A stretch of DNA of 64,000 nt from Alphaproteobacteria bacterium (GCA_020632915.1 JACKEP010000016.1:62001-126000); one strand, 5' to 3'; positions 28,150 through 37,548 are shown, numbered from the stretch's first letter. Notes: generated by a model not told the origin, from the sequence alone. A program made the numbers and translations.

Positions 28150-29580
28150 ATGCGTCGCGTCCTGGGACCGTTGTTGCTGGCCGGATGTGCCGAGGTCGTG
28201 CCCGACCTGCCCGTTGCGCCCGACGTGTTCGTCGATCCCCCGGCCCTCTGCCCCGGCCACGACGTGGAGATCCACCTCGAGGGACAGGTCCACGACGCGC
28301 TCGGCGTGCCGGTCGCCGAGATCCCGCTCTGGACGTGGGACCTCGTCGCGGGCGACTGGAAGCTGTCCGGCCGATCCGGCCCCGACGGGCGCTACGCGTT
28401 CTCCCAGCCCGGCCCCTCCTGGGTCGCCGTGCGTCCGTGGCGCAGCGAACCCGCGATGGAGTGCCGCGGCGTGCCGGTCGACTTCCCCCTGCCCGACCCG
28501 TCGCAGCAGCGCTTCAAGATGATCATGGAGGACGTCGACTTCGTCGTGCCGCAGATGTGCCGCTGGCACTTCGAGCTGCCCGGGGCCGACGGCCCGGTCG
28601 AGCTGACCCTGTGGCGTCCCGACACCGTGTTCAGCCTGTCCACGGTGGCGATCGACGGGGTCGCGTCGCCCAAGCTGCCCTGCGATCTGACCGCCGTCGC
28701 GATGGCCGGCGACGGCGTCGCCTCGGCCGCCGACCCCAACTGCGCGGTGTCTGCGCGGGCCACGTGCATCACCGAGAGCCACACGCTGACGCTCACGCCC
28801 GTCGCGTCGACGCGGCTCGTGGTCCACGCGCGCGACGCGGCCGGTCAGCCGCTCGCGGCCACGGTGATCACCGACGGTGCGTTCGTCGCCCGCACCAACG
28901 GCGACGGCGAGGCCTCGGTCCACGTCCGCGCCGACGCCGACGTGGTCGCCCGCCACGCCGATCACCTCCACGCCCAGCTCGCGCTGGGGGCGGGGTTCAC
29001 CGTGCGCAGCGACCGCGAGACAGACGCCGACGGGGCCGTGGTGTGGGACCTGGCGTTGCCGGCAGCCCGCGAGCTCACGCTGGTTTGCGACGACGCCATC
29101 GGCCCGTGCCCGGTGGTGCCGCGGTGTCGCGCACCGGGCGCGCCGGCGGTCGAGGACGGTGCGTGCTGGCGCGCCGACGACACGCAGGTCCGCTGCCAGT
29201 GCCCGATGGGCGACGCCGTGCTCGTGGCGCCCGGGCTCGAGGTGCCCGTCCCCGCCGCGGTCACCGATCGGGTGCCGCTGCCGCTGGACGGCTTCCCCGG
29301 CCGCATCACGGGGCATGCAGGCGGTGACTGCGTCGTGCGCGCGACGCCGATGCCCGGATGGTGGGCGCGACTCACCGGCGCCACCCCGCCCCAGCCTCGC
29401 ATGGCCCGCTGCGACGCCGACGGCGGCTTCGCGCTCCCCGCGCTGTCGGAGGGCACGTGGCGCCTCACCGTCCATGCGGACGCGCGCACCGCGGACGTCG
29501 AGGCCGAGCGCGTGGTGGCCGTCGGCGAAGGCTCGGTCGACGTGGGCACGCTGTCGCGGAACGCGCCGCCTGCGCCCTGA
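28150..29580 (+). CDS. Lipoprotein with carboxypeptidase-regulatory-like domains
   Basis: This 476-residue protein starts at ATG 28150 (GAGGAG upstream) with a short signal MRRVLGPLLLAGC. Several Ig-like beta domains of the CarboxypepD_reg type follow: VHDALGVPVAEIPLWTWD with SGPDGRYAFSQPG near residues 45-85, VHARDAAGQPLAATVITDG with TNGDGEASVHV near 225-260, and ARCDADGGFALPALSEG at the end. Cysteines are scattered, including a cluster CDDAIGPCPVVPRC. It is probably an outer-membrane-anchored binding or structural protein; no enzyme motif is visible. Confidence 0.7.
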   Translation: MRRVLGPLLLAGCAEVVPDLPVAPDVFVDPPALCPGHDVEIHLEGQVHDALGVPVAEIPLWTWDLVAGDWKLSGRSGPDGRYAFSQPGPSWVAVRPWRSEPAMECRGVPVDFPLPDPSQQRFKMIMEDVDFVVPQMCRWHFELPGADGPVELTLWRPDTVFSLSTVAIDGVASPKLPCDLTAVAMAGDGVASAADPNCAVSARATCITESHTLTLTPVASTRLVVHARDAAGQPLAATVITDGAFVARTNGDGEASVHVRADADVVARHADHLHAQLALGAGFTVRSDRETDADGAVVWDLALPAARELTLVCDDAIGPCPVVPRCRAPGAPAVEDGACWRADDTQVRCQCPMGDAVLVAPGLEVPVPAAVTDRVPLPLDGFPGRITGHAGGDCVVRATPMPGWWARLTGATPPQPRMARCDADGGFALPALSEGTWRLTVHADARTADVEAERVVAVGEGSVDVGTLSRNAPPAP

Positions 29581-29591
29581 CCCGTCGCGCT

Positions 29592-29909
29592 TCAGCGCCC
29601 GCGGCGGTCGCGGAAGCTGAGGACCACGGGGTCGCGGTTGGAGCACCCCTCGCCCACCTGCGGCACGCCACCGAGGCCCGTGCACTGCGCGAGCGTGGCG
29701 CGCACCACGCTGGCCGCGCCGTCGTCGTCGCCGAGCGCGTGCAGCATCGCCGCGGTCTCGAGGGCTTCGTCGACGCTGACCTCGTCCCACAGGAGCACCA
29801 CGTGGGCCTGGCGGACGCGCGCGTCGTCCACCCCGAGCGCACGACCCGGGTCCTGTCGTTGGTCGAGGACCGCCAGGTAGTCGTCCGCGAGCGGGGTGTG
29901 GCGTGGCAT
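29592..29909 (-). CDS. Hypothetical cytoplasmic protein
   Basis: This 105-residue protein starts at ATG 29909 with GGGAGG four bases upstream. It is helical in the middle (SVDEALETAAMLHALGDDDGAASVVRATL) and has two Cys near the C-terminus (AQCTGLGGVPQVGEGCSN). There is no signal or membrane segment and no recognised family. It is convergent with the 28150 gene (11 nt apart) and divergent from the 30089 gene. Confidence 0.55.
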   Translation of the reverse strand: MPRHTPLADDYLAVLDQRQDPGRALGVDDARVRQAHVVLLWDEVSVDEALETAAMLHALGDDDGAASVVRATLAQCTGLGGVPQVGEGCSNRDPVVLSFRDRRGR

Positions 29910-30031
29910 CTCGCCTCCCTCGGGTCGTGCGACTCAACCTTTCGACCCGTGGTCCGAATATCGTACCGCAGGTGACATCCTGGAGGCGAGCACTTGGCCA
30001 CCCCTTCACAATCGGCACGCGTCGCGAGCGC

Positions 30032-30058
30032 TTGCGCCAGCCTGCACCGTGCTACAAC
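30032..30058 (+). promoter_or_regulatory. Candidate promoter of the 30089 gene
   Basis: TTGCGC (30032-30037) and TACAAC (30053-30058) with a 15-bp spacer lie in a locally AT-richer stretch 31 nt upstream of the ATG. The spacing is short for sigma-70. Confidence 0.35.
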
Positions 30059-30088
30059 TCCTGTCCTCGTCAGGGTCGAGAGGACCTC

Positions 30089-31291
30089 ATGGAGCCAGGG
30101 CTCGCTGCGCAAGCCGCCACGGCGGTGCCGGGACTGGGTGGCTTGTCCAGCTACCTGGTCGGCGCGGTGTTCGTCGTGGCGATGACGGCTGCCGGCTTCC
30201 TCCTCGGGCGGGTGTTCGGCAACCGCCAGGGGCTGCTCGACTCGATGCGGGGCGGTCGCTCCGCGATCACCGACGAGACCCGTCGGTTCGCCAAGGAGGT
30301 GGTCGCAGCGCTCGAAGAGGGTGGCACCTCCGAGCACCTGTTCCCGCTGCTGCGTCAGCTCAACACCGCCGAAGCCGTCCACGAGCTGTTCGGCGGCGCC
30401 CCCCTCGACGCGCTCCTGTCGCTGGTCAACGACCTGTCCAGCGCCGACAAGGACAAGCGCCCTCACGGCGACCAGCTGTTGCGCCTGCTCGCCCGCATCG
30501 CGTCCTACGCCGACGACGACACGCGCATGCGCATCCTCGGCGCCATGATCAAGGTGCTGCCGCGCTACCGCCACGCCACGCCGTTCCTCGTCGAGATCAG
30601 CAAGCGCGTCCCCGACGCGTGGAACGACGTCCAGCCTTCGCTCGAGGAGGCGGCCTCGCGTGACCCGGCGATCGCCCGCTACCTGCGCGACGCCGCGGGG
30701 CCGCAGGAGGCCTACGTCCGCCAGGCCACCGAGCTGTACATGACCTCGATGGTGCGGTTCCGTCGCCTCAACGAAGACCGCGCGTCGGGCGCCGGCGGGG
30801 CCGTCGACAACGCCCTGCGCCCCGTGATCGAGCGGGAGTTCCGGTTCCTGCGCACGGCGGGCACGGTCTCGCGTCGCTTCGTGTGGCTGCCTGCACAGGC
30901 CCACCGCTTCCACCCGCTGGTCACCGACGAGCAGCTCGACCTGCTGCTTCGTGAGGCGCCGTCCGGGCTGGGCGAGGTGCACGCCCTGCTCGGTCAGCTC
31001 GCGCTCGCCTGGGCGCTCGAGGGCTCGCACGCCCACCGCGTCAAGCGCATCATCGCCGCGCTCGAGGACGCCGCACAGGCCCACCCGTCGGCGGCCGATG
31101 CGCTGCTCGCCGTGTTCATGGGGCTGAAGTCCGAGGACGCCGCCAACGTGCGCCCGGACCGCGAGGAGATGCGTCGCCGCGCCTACTTCGCGCTGCTCGC
31201 CGCTTCGGAGCGCAGCTTCGAGGTCATCAAGCTGCTCGGCGCCCACGGCATCCCGCGCGACCTGTACCAGGGCCGCGCCGACATGTTCTAG
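30089..31291 (+). CDS. Single-span membrane protein with helical-repeat cytoplasmic domain
   Basis: This 400-residue protein has one N-terminal transmembrane segment (about residues 18-40, YLVGAVFVVAMTAAGFLLG), then about 350 residues that look almost entirely helical, in pairs resembling HEAT/ARM-type repeats (LFPLLRQLNTAEAVHEL, LLRLLARIASYADDDTRMRIL, HALLGQLALAWALEG). No catalytic motif is seen and I do not recognise the family. ATG 30089 follows AGAGGA. The stop codon lies inside the first copy of a duplicated terminator hairpin. Confidence 0.6.
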   Translation: MEPGLAAQAATAVPGLGGLSSYLVGAVFVVAMTAAGFLLGRVFGNRQGLLDSMRGGRSAITDETRRFAKEVVAALEEGGTSEHLFPLLRQLNTAEAVHELFGGAPLDALLSLVNDLSSADKDKRPHGDQLLRLLARIASYADDDTRMRILGAMIKVLPRYRHATPFLVEISKRVPDAWNDVQPSLEEAASRDPAIARYLRDAAGPQEAYVRQATELYMTSMVRFRRLNEDRASGAGGAVDNALRPVIEREFRFLRTAGTVSRRFVWLPAQAHRFHPLVTDEQLDLLLREAPSGLGEVHALLGQLALAWALEGSHAHRVKRIIAALEDAAQAHPSAADALLAVFMGLKSEDAANVRPDREEMRRRAYFALLAASERSFEVIKLLGAHGIPRDLYQGRADMF

Positions 31292-31351
31292 CGGCCGGGC
31301 ACCGCCGGTCGCCTACTTGTTCTAGCGACCGGGCACCGCCGGTCGCCTACT
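31284..31351. terminator. Tandemly duplicated 34-bp bidirectional terminator
   Basis: Two adjacent 34-bp direct repeats (31284-31317 and 31318-31351) differ at one base. Each contains an 8-bp stem with loop GCACCG (stems 31291-31298/31305-31312 and 31325-31332/31339-31346); the single difference turns an A-T pair into a G-T wobble, so both hairpins form. Copy 1 contains the TAG stop of the plus-strand gene and copy 2 the TAG stop of the minus-strand gene, so the hairpins separate two convergent genes. Confidence 0.7.
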
Positions 31352-32450
31352 CGAACGGCCGCCACGCGGGCAGCGAGCCCGTGGCGGTGACGCCGGGGCG
31401 GGACACGAGGCCGGTGGCGCCCACGTCGGGCTTCTCGTCGCCGGTGAGCAGGCGGAAGCGGCCGTTGTGGAAGTAGATCGGGTCGGCGCGACCGTCGCCC
31501 AGGGCCGACCCGGCCGACGTGCGCCCGCGCAGCGTCCAGACGCGCTCCGACATGATGCCGGACCCTTCGTCGTAGATGGCCACACCGTCGAGCTTGAGCT
31601 TGAAGTACGACTCGTCGGACGTGTCGGAGTCGCCGACGAGGATGGTGCCCTCGCCCAGGCTCTGCACCACCAGGTGGCCCTTGTAGCGGTCGAGCTGGTG
31701 GATGATGTAGGACCCGGACATCGTGTTGAACACGGTGTTGGTGCGCGAGGACGACGCCGTGCTCCCGGGGCGGTCGAGGCCGCCGTTGGTGGTGACGGGC
31801 AGCTCGAACAGCGTGCTGTCGTACTCCACCCACTGGCCCTTCCGGATCTGGTTGTGGGGCGGCAGCTTCATGTGGAAGCCCGAGATCGCGCGCACCAGGA
31901 TCATGCGGGCCTGTTCCTTGATCGCCCGCTCACGGTCGCGGCCCGTCTCCAGGCCTTCGAGCCCGACGTCGACGATGCGGCCGTCGTCGGCGACGATGAG
32001 CTGCAGGTCGGCGCCGGCGAGCTTGGCCTGCAGCGCGGTCAGGATCTCGTCGCCGTAGGCTTCGACCGTGTGGTAGCCGGCACCCTGGAGCGCGATGTCC
32101 TCGATGTGGCAGTCGACCTCGTAGCGCTTCTTGCCCTGCCGCCACGTCTTCTCGCAACCCATCACCATGCGCAGGTCGAGCGCGATGGCGTCGAACTCGT
32201 GGTTGAGCTCGGCGTAGAACGTGTAGGGCAGCGGCATGCCGATCTGCGTCTGCACGAACCAGCGGGTGCCGTCCCAGCGCGCGAACGGGTCGCCGTAGAC
32301 GATGACCTCCTCGGGCTTGTCGGCGTTGGACACGCCCTTGTCGTCGGGCTTGGCTGCGTCGCCCTCGGTGGCGTCTTCCCCGCCCTGGGCCAGCGCGGAC
32401 GGCGCCACGGCGAGGAGCACGGCGAACAGGGCGAGGAGCGAGCGGGACAT
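31347..32450 (-). CDS. Secreted protein of a tandemly triplicated unrecognised family, copy 1
   Basis: This 367-residue protein has a clear signal peptide (SLLALFAVLLAVAPSALAQ). It shares with the next two genes the block VIVYGDPFARWDGTRW, a CEKTW...VDC cysteine pair about 16 residues apart, DDGRIVDVGL, KGQWVEYDS, YIIHQLDRYKGHLVVQSLGE and a C-terminal NGRFRLL. It is the most divergent copy and has a longer acidic linker after the signal. I do not recognise a known family; the compact beta-rich pattern and probable disulfide suggest an exported binding domain. ATG 32450 was chosen for the signal peptide. It has its own 192-bp upstream region. Confidence 0.75.
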   Translation of the reverse strand: MSRSLLALFAVLLAVAPSALAQGGEDATEGDAAKPDDKGVSNADKPEEVIVYGDPFARWDGTRWFVQTQIGMPLPYTFYAELNHEFDAIALDLRMVMGCEKTWRQGKKRYEVDCHIEDIALQGAGYHTVEAYGDEILTALQAKLAGADLQLIVADDGRIVDVGLEGLETGRDRERAIKEQARMILVRAISGFHMKLPPHNQIRKGQWVEYDSTLFELPVTTNGGLDRPGSTASSSRTNTVFNTMSGSYIIHQLDRYKGHLVVQSLGEGTILVGDSDTSDESYFKLKLDGVAIYDEGSGIMSERVWTLRGRTSAGSALGDGRADPIYFHNGRFRLLTGDEKPDVGATGLVSRPGVTATGSLPAWRPFE

Positions 32451-32642
32451 CGGGACTTCCAGGGACGGCGGCGACACGGACGGCACACGACGCGCTACGG
32501 GCGCCGCAAGGGGTGTATTGCACCGACGCACCCCGTGTCATCCGACCACGCACGACCGTGACGCAGGTTGCACGCGGCGCCTGCCGCGGTCTCACCTACG
32601 GGTCGTCGCGCGCCGTCCGGCGGCATGCCGAGGTCGCGCCCG

Positions 32643-33731
32643 CTACAGGAACGCGGGCCAGCTCGGTGTGTCCGCGCGCTCAGTGGCCCCCGGAGCCCCG
32701 ACGACGCCGGACGGTGGCAGCGCCGGGTGGTCGTCCTCGCCCAGGAGCGTGAAGCGCCCGGTGTTGAAGTAGTAGGGCGAGACGCGCCCGTCCGACAGCG
32801 ACGACCCGGAGGACGCGCGCCCGCGGAAGGCCCAGACGCGCTCGGTCAGCACACCCGTCCCCTCGTCGAACACGGCCACACCGTCCATCGACACCTGGAA
32901 GATCGAGCCGTTGCCCTTGTCGGTGTCGCCGATGCCGATGGCGGCCTCGCCCAGGCTCTGCACCACCAGGCGCCCCTGGTAGCGGTCGAGCTGGTGCACG
33001 ATGTAGCTGCTGCCAAGGCCGTTGACGGTCACCGGCTTGCGCGGCGTCCACCACTCGCTCTGCAAGCCCTCGGTGCGCGTGGTGGTGGGCAGGTCGAACA
33101 GCGGGCTGTCGTACTCCACCCACTGACCGCCCTGGATGCGCCCCGGTCCCGGCAGCTTGAGCTGGAAGCCGAGCATGGACCGGGCGAGCAGCGAACGCGC
33201 CTGCTGGCGGAGCGCGACGGCTTGTTCCTCCCCGCGGTCCTCCAGGCTGGTCAGCCCGATGTCGAGGATGCGTCCGTCGTCGCCGACGATGATCTGCAGC
33301 TTGCCGCCCCGCAGGTGACCGATCAGCTCCGTGACCACCCGCGTGGTGACGGTGTCGGGCACACCGTTGCGGTAGGGCGCGACCTGGAGGCTGACGTCTT
33401 CGAGCGCGCAGTCGACCTCGAAGCGGTGGTCGCCGGTGCGCCACGTCTTCTCGCAGGCCATCACGAACCGCGTGTCGATCGCCACCACCTCGGTCTCGCG
33501 GTTGCGCAGCGCGAGCAGCGAGTACGGCACCGGCATCCCCACCTGGGTGTGCACGAGCCAGCGCGTGCCGTCCCAGCGGGCGAACGGGTCGCCGTAGACG
33601 ATGACCTCCACGGGCTGCCGCTGAGCGCGCTCCGCGGACACCGGGCGGTCGTCGGGGGAGGTGCCGAAGCGCGCGGAGGCCACCAGCGGCCACGCGAGCG
33701 CCACGCCCAGGATCCATCGCCACGCCCGCAT
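32643..33731 (-). CDS. Secreted protein of a tandemly triplicated unrecognised family, copy 2
   Basis: This 362-residue protein has a signal peptide (WILGVALAWPLVASA). It is very similar by eye to copy 3: VIVYGDPFARWDGTRWLVHT, RFVMACEKTWRTGDHRFEVD with a following Cys, LEDVSLQVAPYRNGVPD, GRIQGGQWVEYDSPLFDLP and VWAFRGRAS. ATG 33731 has GAGGAGG nine bases upstream; the longer frame starting nine codons earlier lacks a better signal. It starts 23 nt after copy 3 ends, so copies 3 and 2 are probably one transcript. Confidence 0.75.
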   Translation of the reverse strand: MRAWRWILGVALAWPLVASARFGTSPDDRPVSAERAQRQPVEVIVYGDPFARWDGTRWLVHTQVGMPVPYSLLALRNRETEVVAIDTRFVMACEKTWRTGDHRFEVDCALEDVSLQVAPYRNGVPDTVTTRVVTELIGHLRGGKLQIIVGDDGRILDIGLTSLEDRGEEQAVALRQQARSLLARSMLGFQLKLPGPGRIQGGQWVEYDSPLFDLPTTTRTEGLQSEWWTPRKPVTVNGLGSSYIVHQLDRYQGRLVVQSLGEAAIGIGDTDKGNGSIFQVSMDGVAVFDEGTGVLTERVWAFRGRASSGSSLSDGRVSPYYFNTGRFTLLGEDDHPALPPSGVVGAPGATERADTPSWPAFL

Positions 33732-33754
33732 GTCGGCCTCCTCGATGCTTCGGT

Positions 33755-34837
33755 TCACTGGAACGGCGGCCAGGGGGGCGCGTCGTCACGCGACGGCGCA
33801 CCGGGCGCGCTCACCACGCCGCTGTCGGGCAGGTCGGGGTGGTCGTCTTCGCCGAGCAGCACGAACCGGCCGGTGTTGAAGTAGTACGGCGCGGCGCGCC
33901 CATTGGACAGCGCCGAGCCCGCCGACGCGCGCCCGCGAAAGGCCCACACCCGCTCCGTCAGCACGCCCGATCCCTCGTCGAACAGGGCGACGCCGTCCAT
34001 CGACACCTGGAAGATCGACGCGGGGCCCGTGGCGTCGCCGCCGATGCCGATCGCGGCCTCGCCGAGGCTCTGCACCACGAGGTGGCCCTTGTAACGATCG
34101 AGCTGGTGCACGATGTAGCTGCTGCTGATGCCGTTGACCGTGACCGGTGCACGCGGCGCGCCGCCGCTGGGCAAGCCCGCCTTCGTGGTGGTGATGGGCA
34201 GATCGAAGAGCGGGCTGTCGTACTCCACCCACTGCCCGCCCTGGATGCGCCCCGGCCCCGGGAGCTTGAGCTGAAAGCCCAGCATCGCGCGCGCGAGGAG
34301 CAGGCGGGCCTGCTGGCGCAGCGCGATGGCGCGCTGGTCGCCCTCGTCTTCGAGGCTGGTCAGCCCGATGTCGACGATGCGGCCGTCGTCGCTGACGATG
34401 ATCTGCAGGGCGCCGCCTTCGAGGTGACCCACGAGCTCGGTGACCACCTGCGCGGAGACCGCGTCGGGGACGCCGTTGCGGTAGGGCGCCACCTGCAGGC
34501 TGACGTCCTCGAGCGTGCAGTCCACCTCGAAGCGGTGGTCGCCCGTGCGCCAGGTCTTCTCGCACGCCATCACGAACCGCGTGTCGATCCCGACGACCTC
34601 CGTCGCCTTGTTGCGGATGGCCACCAGCGTGAACGGCGTGGGCATCCCCACCTGGGTGTGGACCAGCCAGCGGGTGCCGTCCCAGCGGGCGAACGGGTCG
34701 CCGTAGACGATGATCTCCACCGGCTCCCGCTGGGCACGCGCGGCCGGGACCGGCGTGTCGGTGGCGGTGGCGTCGCGTGGCAGTGCGCCGAGCCACGCCA
34801 GCCCCAGCAGCACCGCGCCGATCCCTCGTGCGTGCAT
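33755..34837 (-). CDS. Secreted protein of a tandemly triplicated unrecognised family, copy 3
   Basis: This 360-residue protein has the signal peptide GIGAVLLGLAWLGALPRDATA. The domain order is that of copies 1 and 2, with the same cysteine pair, GDPFARWDGTRW and VVQSLGEAAIGIG blocks and a closing YYFNTGRFVLLGEDDHPDLP. It is the first gene of the cluster; a TACGAT -10-like box lies on the minus strand at 34859-34854. ATG 34837 is preceded by GGGGGAGGGGG. It shares its promoter region with the divergent lon gene. Confidence 0.75.
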   Translation of the reverse strand: MHARGIGAVLLGLAWLGALPRDATATDTPVPAARAQREPVEIIVYGDPFARWDGTRWLVHTQVGMPTPFTLVAIRNKATEVVGIDTRFVMACEKTWRTGDHRFEVDCTLEDVSLQVAPYRNGVPDAVSAQVVTELVGHLEGGALQIIVSDDGRIVDIGLTSLEDEGDQRAIALRQQARLLLARAMLGFQLKLPGPGRIQGGQWVEYDSPLFDLPITTTKAGLPSGGAPRAPVTVNGISSSYIVHQLDRYKGHLVVQSLGEAAIGIGGDATGPASIFQVSMDGVALFDEGSGVLTERVWAFRGRASAGSALSNGRAAPYYFNTGRFVLLGEDDHPDLPDSGVVSAPGAPSRDDAPPWPPFQ

Positions 34838-35148
34838 TCCCCCTCCCCCTGCCATCGTACGCCATGCCGGGGGCCCAGGGCGTCGCACTGTGACACGCCG
34901 TTTCCGAAGCCCGTCCCGCGCCCGCGCGAGGTCGCGGGTCCACAGCGCCCAACAGGACCGGTCCTGTCCTGATTCGTCGCGCCGTGCCGCCCTGCCCTCC
35001 CTCACGGTTGCCGTGGGCGGAGGGGTGCCTACCCAAGAACCATCGCGACGCACCGGCTCCACCCCCGGCGCGTCACCAGCGGAGCCGTTCGGGGATCGTC
35101 GTCGATCGCCCCGCTGGGGACGTGGTGCGTCCGGAGGACCACGAGACC
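34838..35148. promoter_or_regulatory. Divergent control region between copy 3 and lon
   Basis: This 311-bp stretch has no supported gene. On the minus strand TACGAT (34859-34854) is a good -10 match 17 nt before the copy-3 ATG, without a clear -35. On the plus strand the lon promoter candidate lies at 35008-35035. GGAGG at about 35132 lies 12 nt before the lon ATG. No HAIR/CIRCE-type inverted repeat was found. Confidence 0.45.
35008..35035 (+). promoter_or_regulatory. Candidate sigma-70 promoter of lon
   Basis: TTGCCG (35008-35013) and TACCCA (35030-35035) are separated by 16 bp, 113 nt upstream of the lon ATG. Confidence 0.45.
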
Positions 35149-37548
35149 ATGGCTGACGTGACCACCACCGACTTCACCGTGCCGTCGGGCCTGCCCGACG
35201 AGCTGCCCGTGATGGCGCTGCTGCGCGGCGTGCTGCTCCCTGGCGCCATCACCCCCTACAACGTCGGACGCGGCGCCTCCGTGTCTGCCCTCGACGCCGC
35301 CACCGACCGCCTGCTGCTCGTCGTGCCCCAGGTCGAGGACACCCGGGAGCCCAGCGCGGCCGACCTGCTCACCACCGGCACCCTCGCCCGCGTGCTCCGC
35401 GACCAGCGCCGCAACGGCGGCCGCGTCGTGCTCGTGCAGGGCCTGGCACGGGTGCGCATCGCCCGGTTCACCGGGTCCCGCCCCCACTTCACGGCGCGCT
35501 TCGTCGTGGACGAGTCCGACTGGCCCGACACGGCCGAGGCCATCGCCGTGCGCGAGCTGCTCGTCCAGACCGTCCGCGAGACCGGCGAGGTGCTCGGCGA
35601 GGGCACCAAGGCCCGCGTCCTGCTCGACACCTTCGCCCAGGATCCGCGCCTGTCCGACGCGATCGCCGCGGTCCTGGACCTGCCCGACGACGTGGCCCGC
35701 GAGGTGCTCTGCACCACCGACCCCGTGGCCCGCGGGGAGCGCGTGCTCGCGGCCCTCAGCCGCGCCCGCGACGTCGTGGAGGCCCGCGAGAGCCTGCGCC
35801 AGCGCCTGCAGTCCGACAACCGGGACCGCCAGCGGGAGGTCCTGTTGCGCCAGCAGCTCGACGCGATCCGCAAGGAGCTCGGGGAGAGCGACACGGGCGA
35901 GCTGGGCGCGCTCAAGGCCCGCCTCGACGCCGCCGACCTGCCCGACGAGGTGCGGGAGGCGGTCGACAAGGAGCTCGCGCGCCTGGACCGGATCCCGGAG
36001 GCCTCCCCGGAGCGGGGCACGGCCATCGACTGGCTCACCCGCATCGCCGATCTGCCGTGGCGGACCTGGTCGGCCACCGATCTCGACTTCGACCTGCTCG
36101 AGCGCACGCTCGACGAGAGCCACTTCGGCCTCGACGACGTCAAGCGTCAGGTCGTCGAGCACCTGTCCGTCCGCAAGCTGGCGGGCACGGGACGCGCGGA
36201 CGTGCTGCTCCTCGTGGGTCCGCCCGGCGTGGGCAAGACCAGCATCGCCCAGGCGATCGCCGACGCCACCGGTCGGCGCCTGCTGCGCATCGCGCTTGGC
36301 GGCGTGCGGGACGAGGCCGAGCTCCGCGGCCACCGGCGCACCTACATCGGCAGCCGGCCGGGCCGCATCGTCGAGGGCTTCCGTCGCGCGGGCACGGCCG
36401 ACCCGGTGGTGCTGCTCGACGAGGTCGACAAGCTCACCCGCGGCGTGCTCGGCGATCCGGCGAGCGCCCTGCTGGAGATCCTCGACCCCGAGCAGAACCA
36501 CGCCTTCGTGGACCACTACCTGGAGGTGCCGTTCGACCTGTCGCGCGCGCTGTTCATCGCCACGGCCAACGACCTGTCGACCATCCCCGAGCCCCTGCGC
36601 GACCGGATGGAGATCCTCGAGATCGCCGGCTACACCCCGAGCGAGAAGCGCGTGATCGCGCGGCGCTACCTGCTCCGCAAGGCGGCGGAGAACGCCGGGC
36701 TCGCGCCCGACGACGTCGAGATCGGCGACGACGTCCTGGATGCGGTCATCCACGGTTGGACCCGTGAGGCCGGCGTCCGCCAGCTCCAGCGCACGCTCGG
36801 GCGCCTGTACCGCGCGGCCGCGGTGGACAAGGCCCGCGGACGGCTCGACGCGCCGCTGGTGGTCACCGAGGCCGATCTGCCCGGTTACCTGAAGCGCCGC
36901 CGGTTCCAGGAGGAGCTGCACGACGTCACCGGCCAGCCCGGCATCGCCACGGGCCTCGCGTGGACGCCCGTCGGCGGCGACGTGCTGTACGTCGAGGCCT
37001 CCTCGATGCCCGGCAAGGGCGGCCTGGTGCTGACCGGCCAGCTCGGCGACGTCATGAAGGAGTCGGCGCGGGCTGCGCTGACCTACGTGCGCTCCCACCA
37101 GGCCGCGCTCGGCCTGCCCGACGACGCCGGGGAGCGGGACATCCACATCCACGTGCCGGCGGGAGGCATCCCGAAGGACGGTCCCTCGGCCGGCGTGACG
37201 ATGTTCACGGCGCTCGCCTCCCTCCTGTCGGGCCGACCGGTCCGCGCCGACACGGCGATGACTGGCGAGGCCACACTCCGAGGCCGCGTGCTCCCCGTCG
37301 GCGGGATCAAGTCGAAGGTGCTGGCCGCGCACCGGCGTGGGCTCACCCGCGTCATCCTGCCGTCGCGCAACGCCGCCGACCTGGACGAGGTGCCCGCCGA
37401 GGTGCTCGACCAGCTCACGATCCTGCTCGTGGACGACATGGACGAGGTGCTCCGTCTCGCCCTGGAGCCTTCGCCGGTGTCGGGGTCGGACGGCCACCAC
37501 GAAGCCGATGTCAGCGCGTCGGGCGGCATCGCCGCGCCGGCCGCCTGA
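35149..37548 (+). CDS. lon: ATP-dependent Lon protease
   Basis: This 799-residue protein has the LonA plan: an N-terminal LAN domain (about 1-200, LPVMALLRGVLLPG), a coiled linker (RDRQREVLLRQQLDAIRKEL), the AAA+ module with Walker A GPPGVGKT (about 357-364), Walker B VVLLDEVDKL and sensor residues, and the C-terminal protease domain with Ser680 in PKDGPSAG and Lys721 in GGIKSK. It degrades misfolded and regulatory proteins in the cytoplasm. Myxococcota often carry two lon genes; sequence alone does not tell which this is. A strong hairpin follows 20 nt after the stop. Confidence 0.96.
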   Translation: MADVTTTDFTVPSGLPDELPVMALLRGVLLPGAITPYNVGRGASVSALDAATDRLLLVVPQVEDTREPSAADLLTTGTLARVLRDQRRNGGRVVLVQGLARVRIARFTGSRPHFTARFVVDESDWPDTAEAIAVRELLVQTVRETGEVLGEGTKARVLLDTFAQDPRLSDAIAAVLDLPDDVAREVLCTTDPVARGERVLAALSRARDVVEARESLRQRLQSDNRDRQREVLLRQQLDAIRKELGESDTGELGALKARLDAADLPDEVREAVDKELARLDRIPEASPERGTAIDWLTRIADLPWRTWSATDLDFDLLERTLDESHFGLDDVKRQVVEHLSVRKLAGTGRADVLLLVGPPGVGKTSIAQAIADATGRRLLRIALGGVRDEAELRGHRRTYIGSRPGRIVEGFRRAGTADPVVLLDEVDKLTRGVLGDPASALLEILDPEQNHAFVDHYLEVPFDLSRALFIATANDLSTIPEPLRDRMEILEIAGYTPSEKRVIARRYLLRKAAENAGLAPDDVEIGDDVLDAVIHGWTREAGVRQLQRTLGRLYRAAAVDKARGRLDAPLVVTEADLPGYLKRRRFQEELHDVTGQPGIATGLAWTPVGGDVLYVEASSMPGKGGLVLTGQLGDVMKESARAALTYVRSHQAALGLPDDAGERDIHIHVPAGGIPKDGPSAGVTMFTALASLLSGRPVRADTAMTGEATLRGRVLPVGGIKSKVLAAHRRGLTRVILPSRNAADLDEVPAEVLDQLTILLVDDMDEVLRLALEPSPVSGSDGHHEADVSASGGIAAPAA

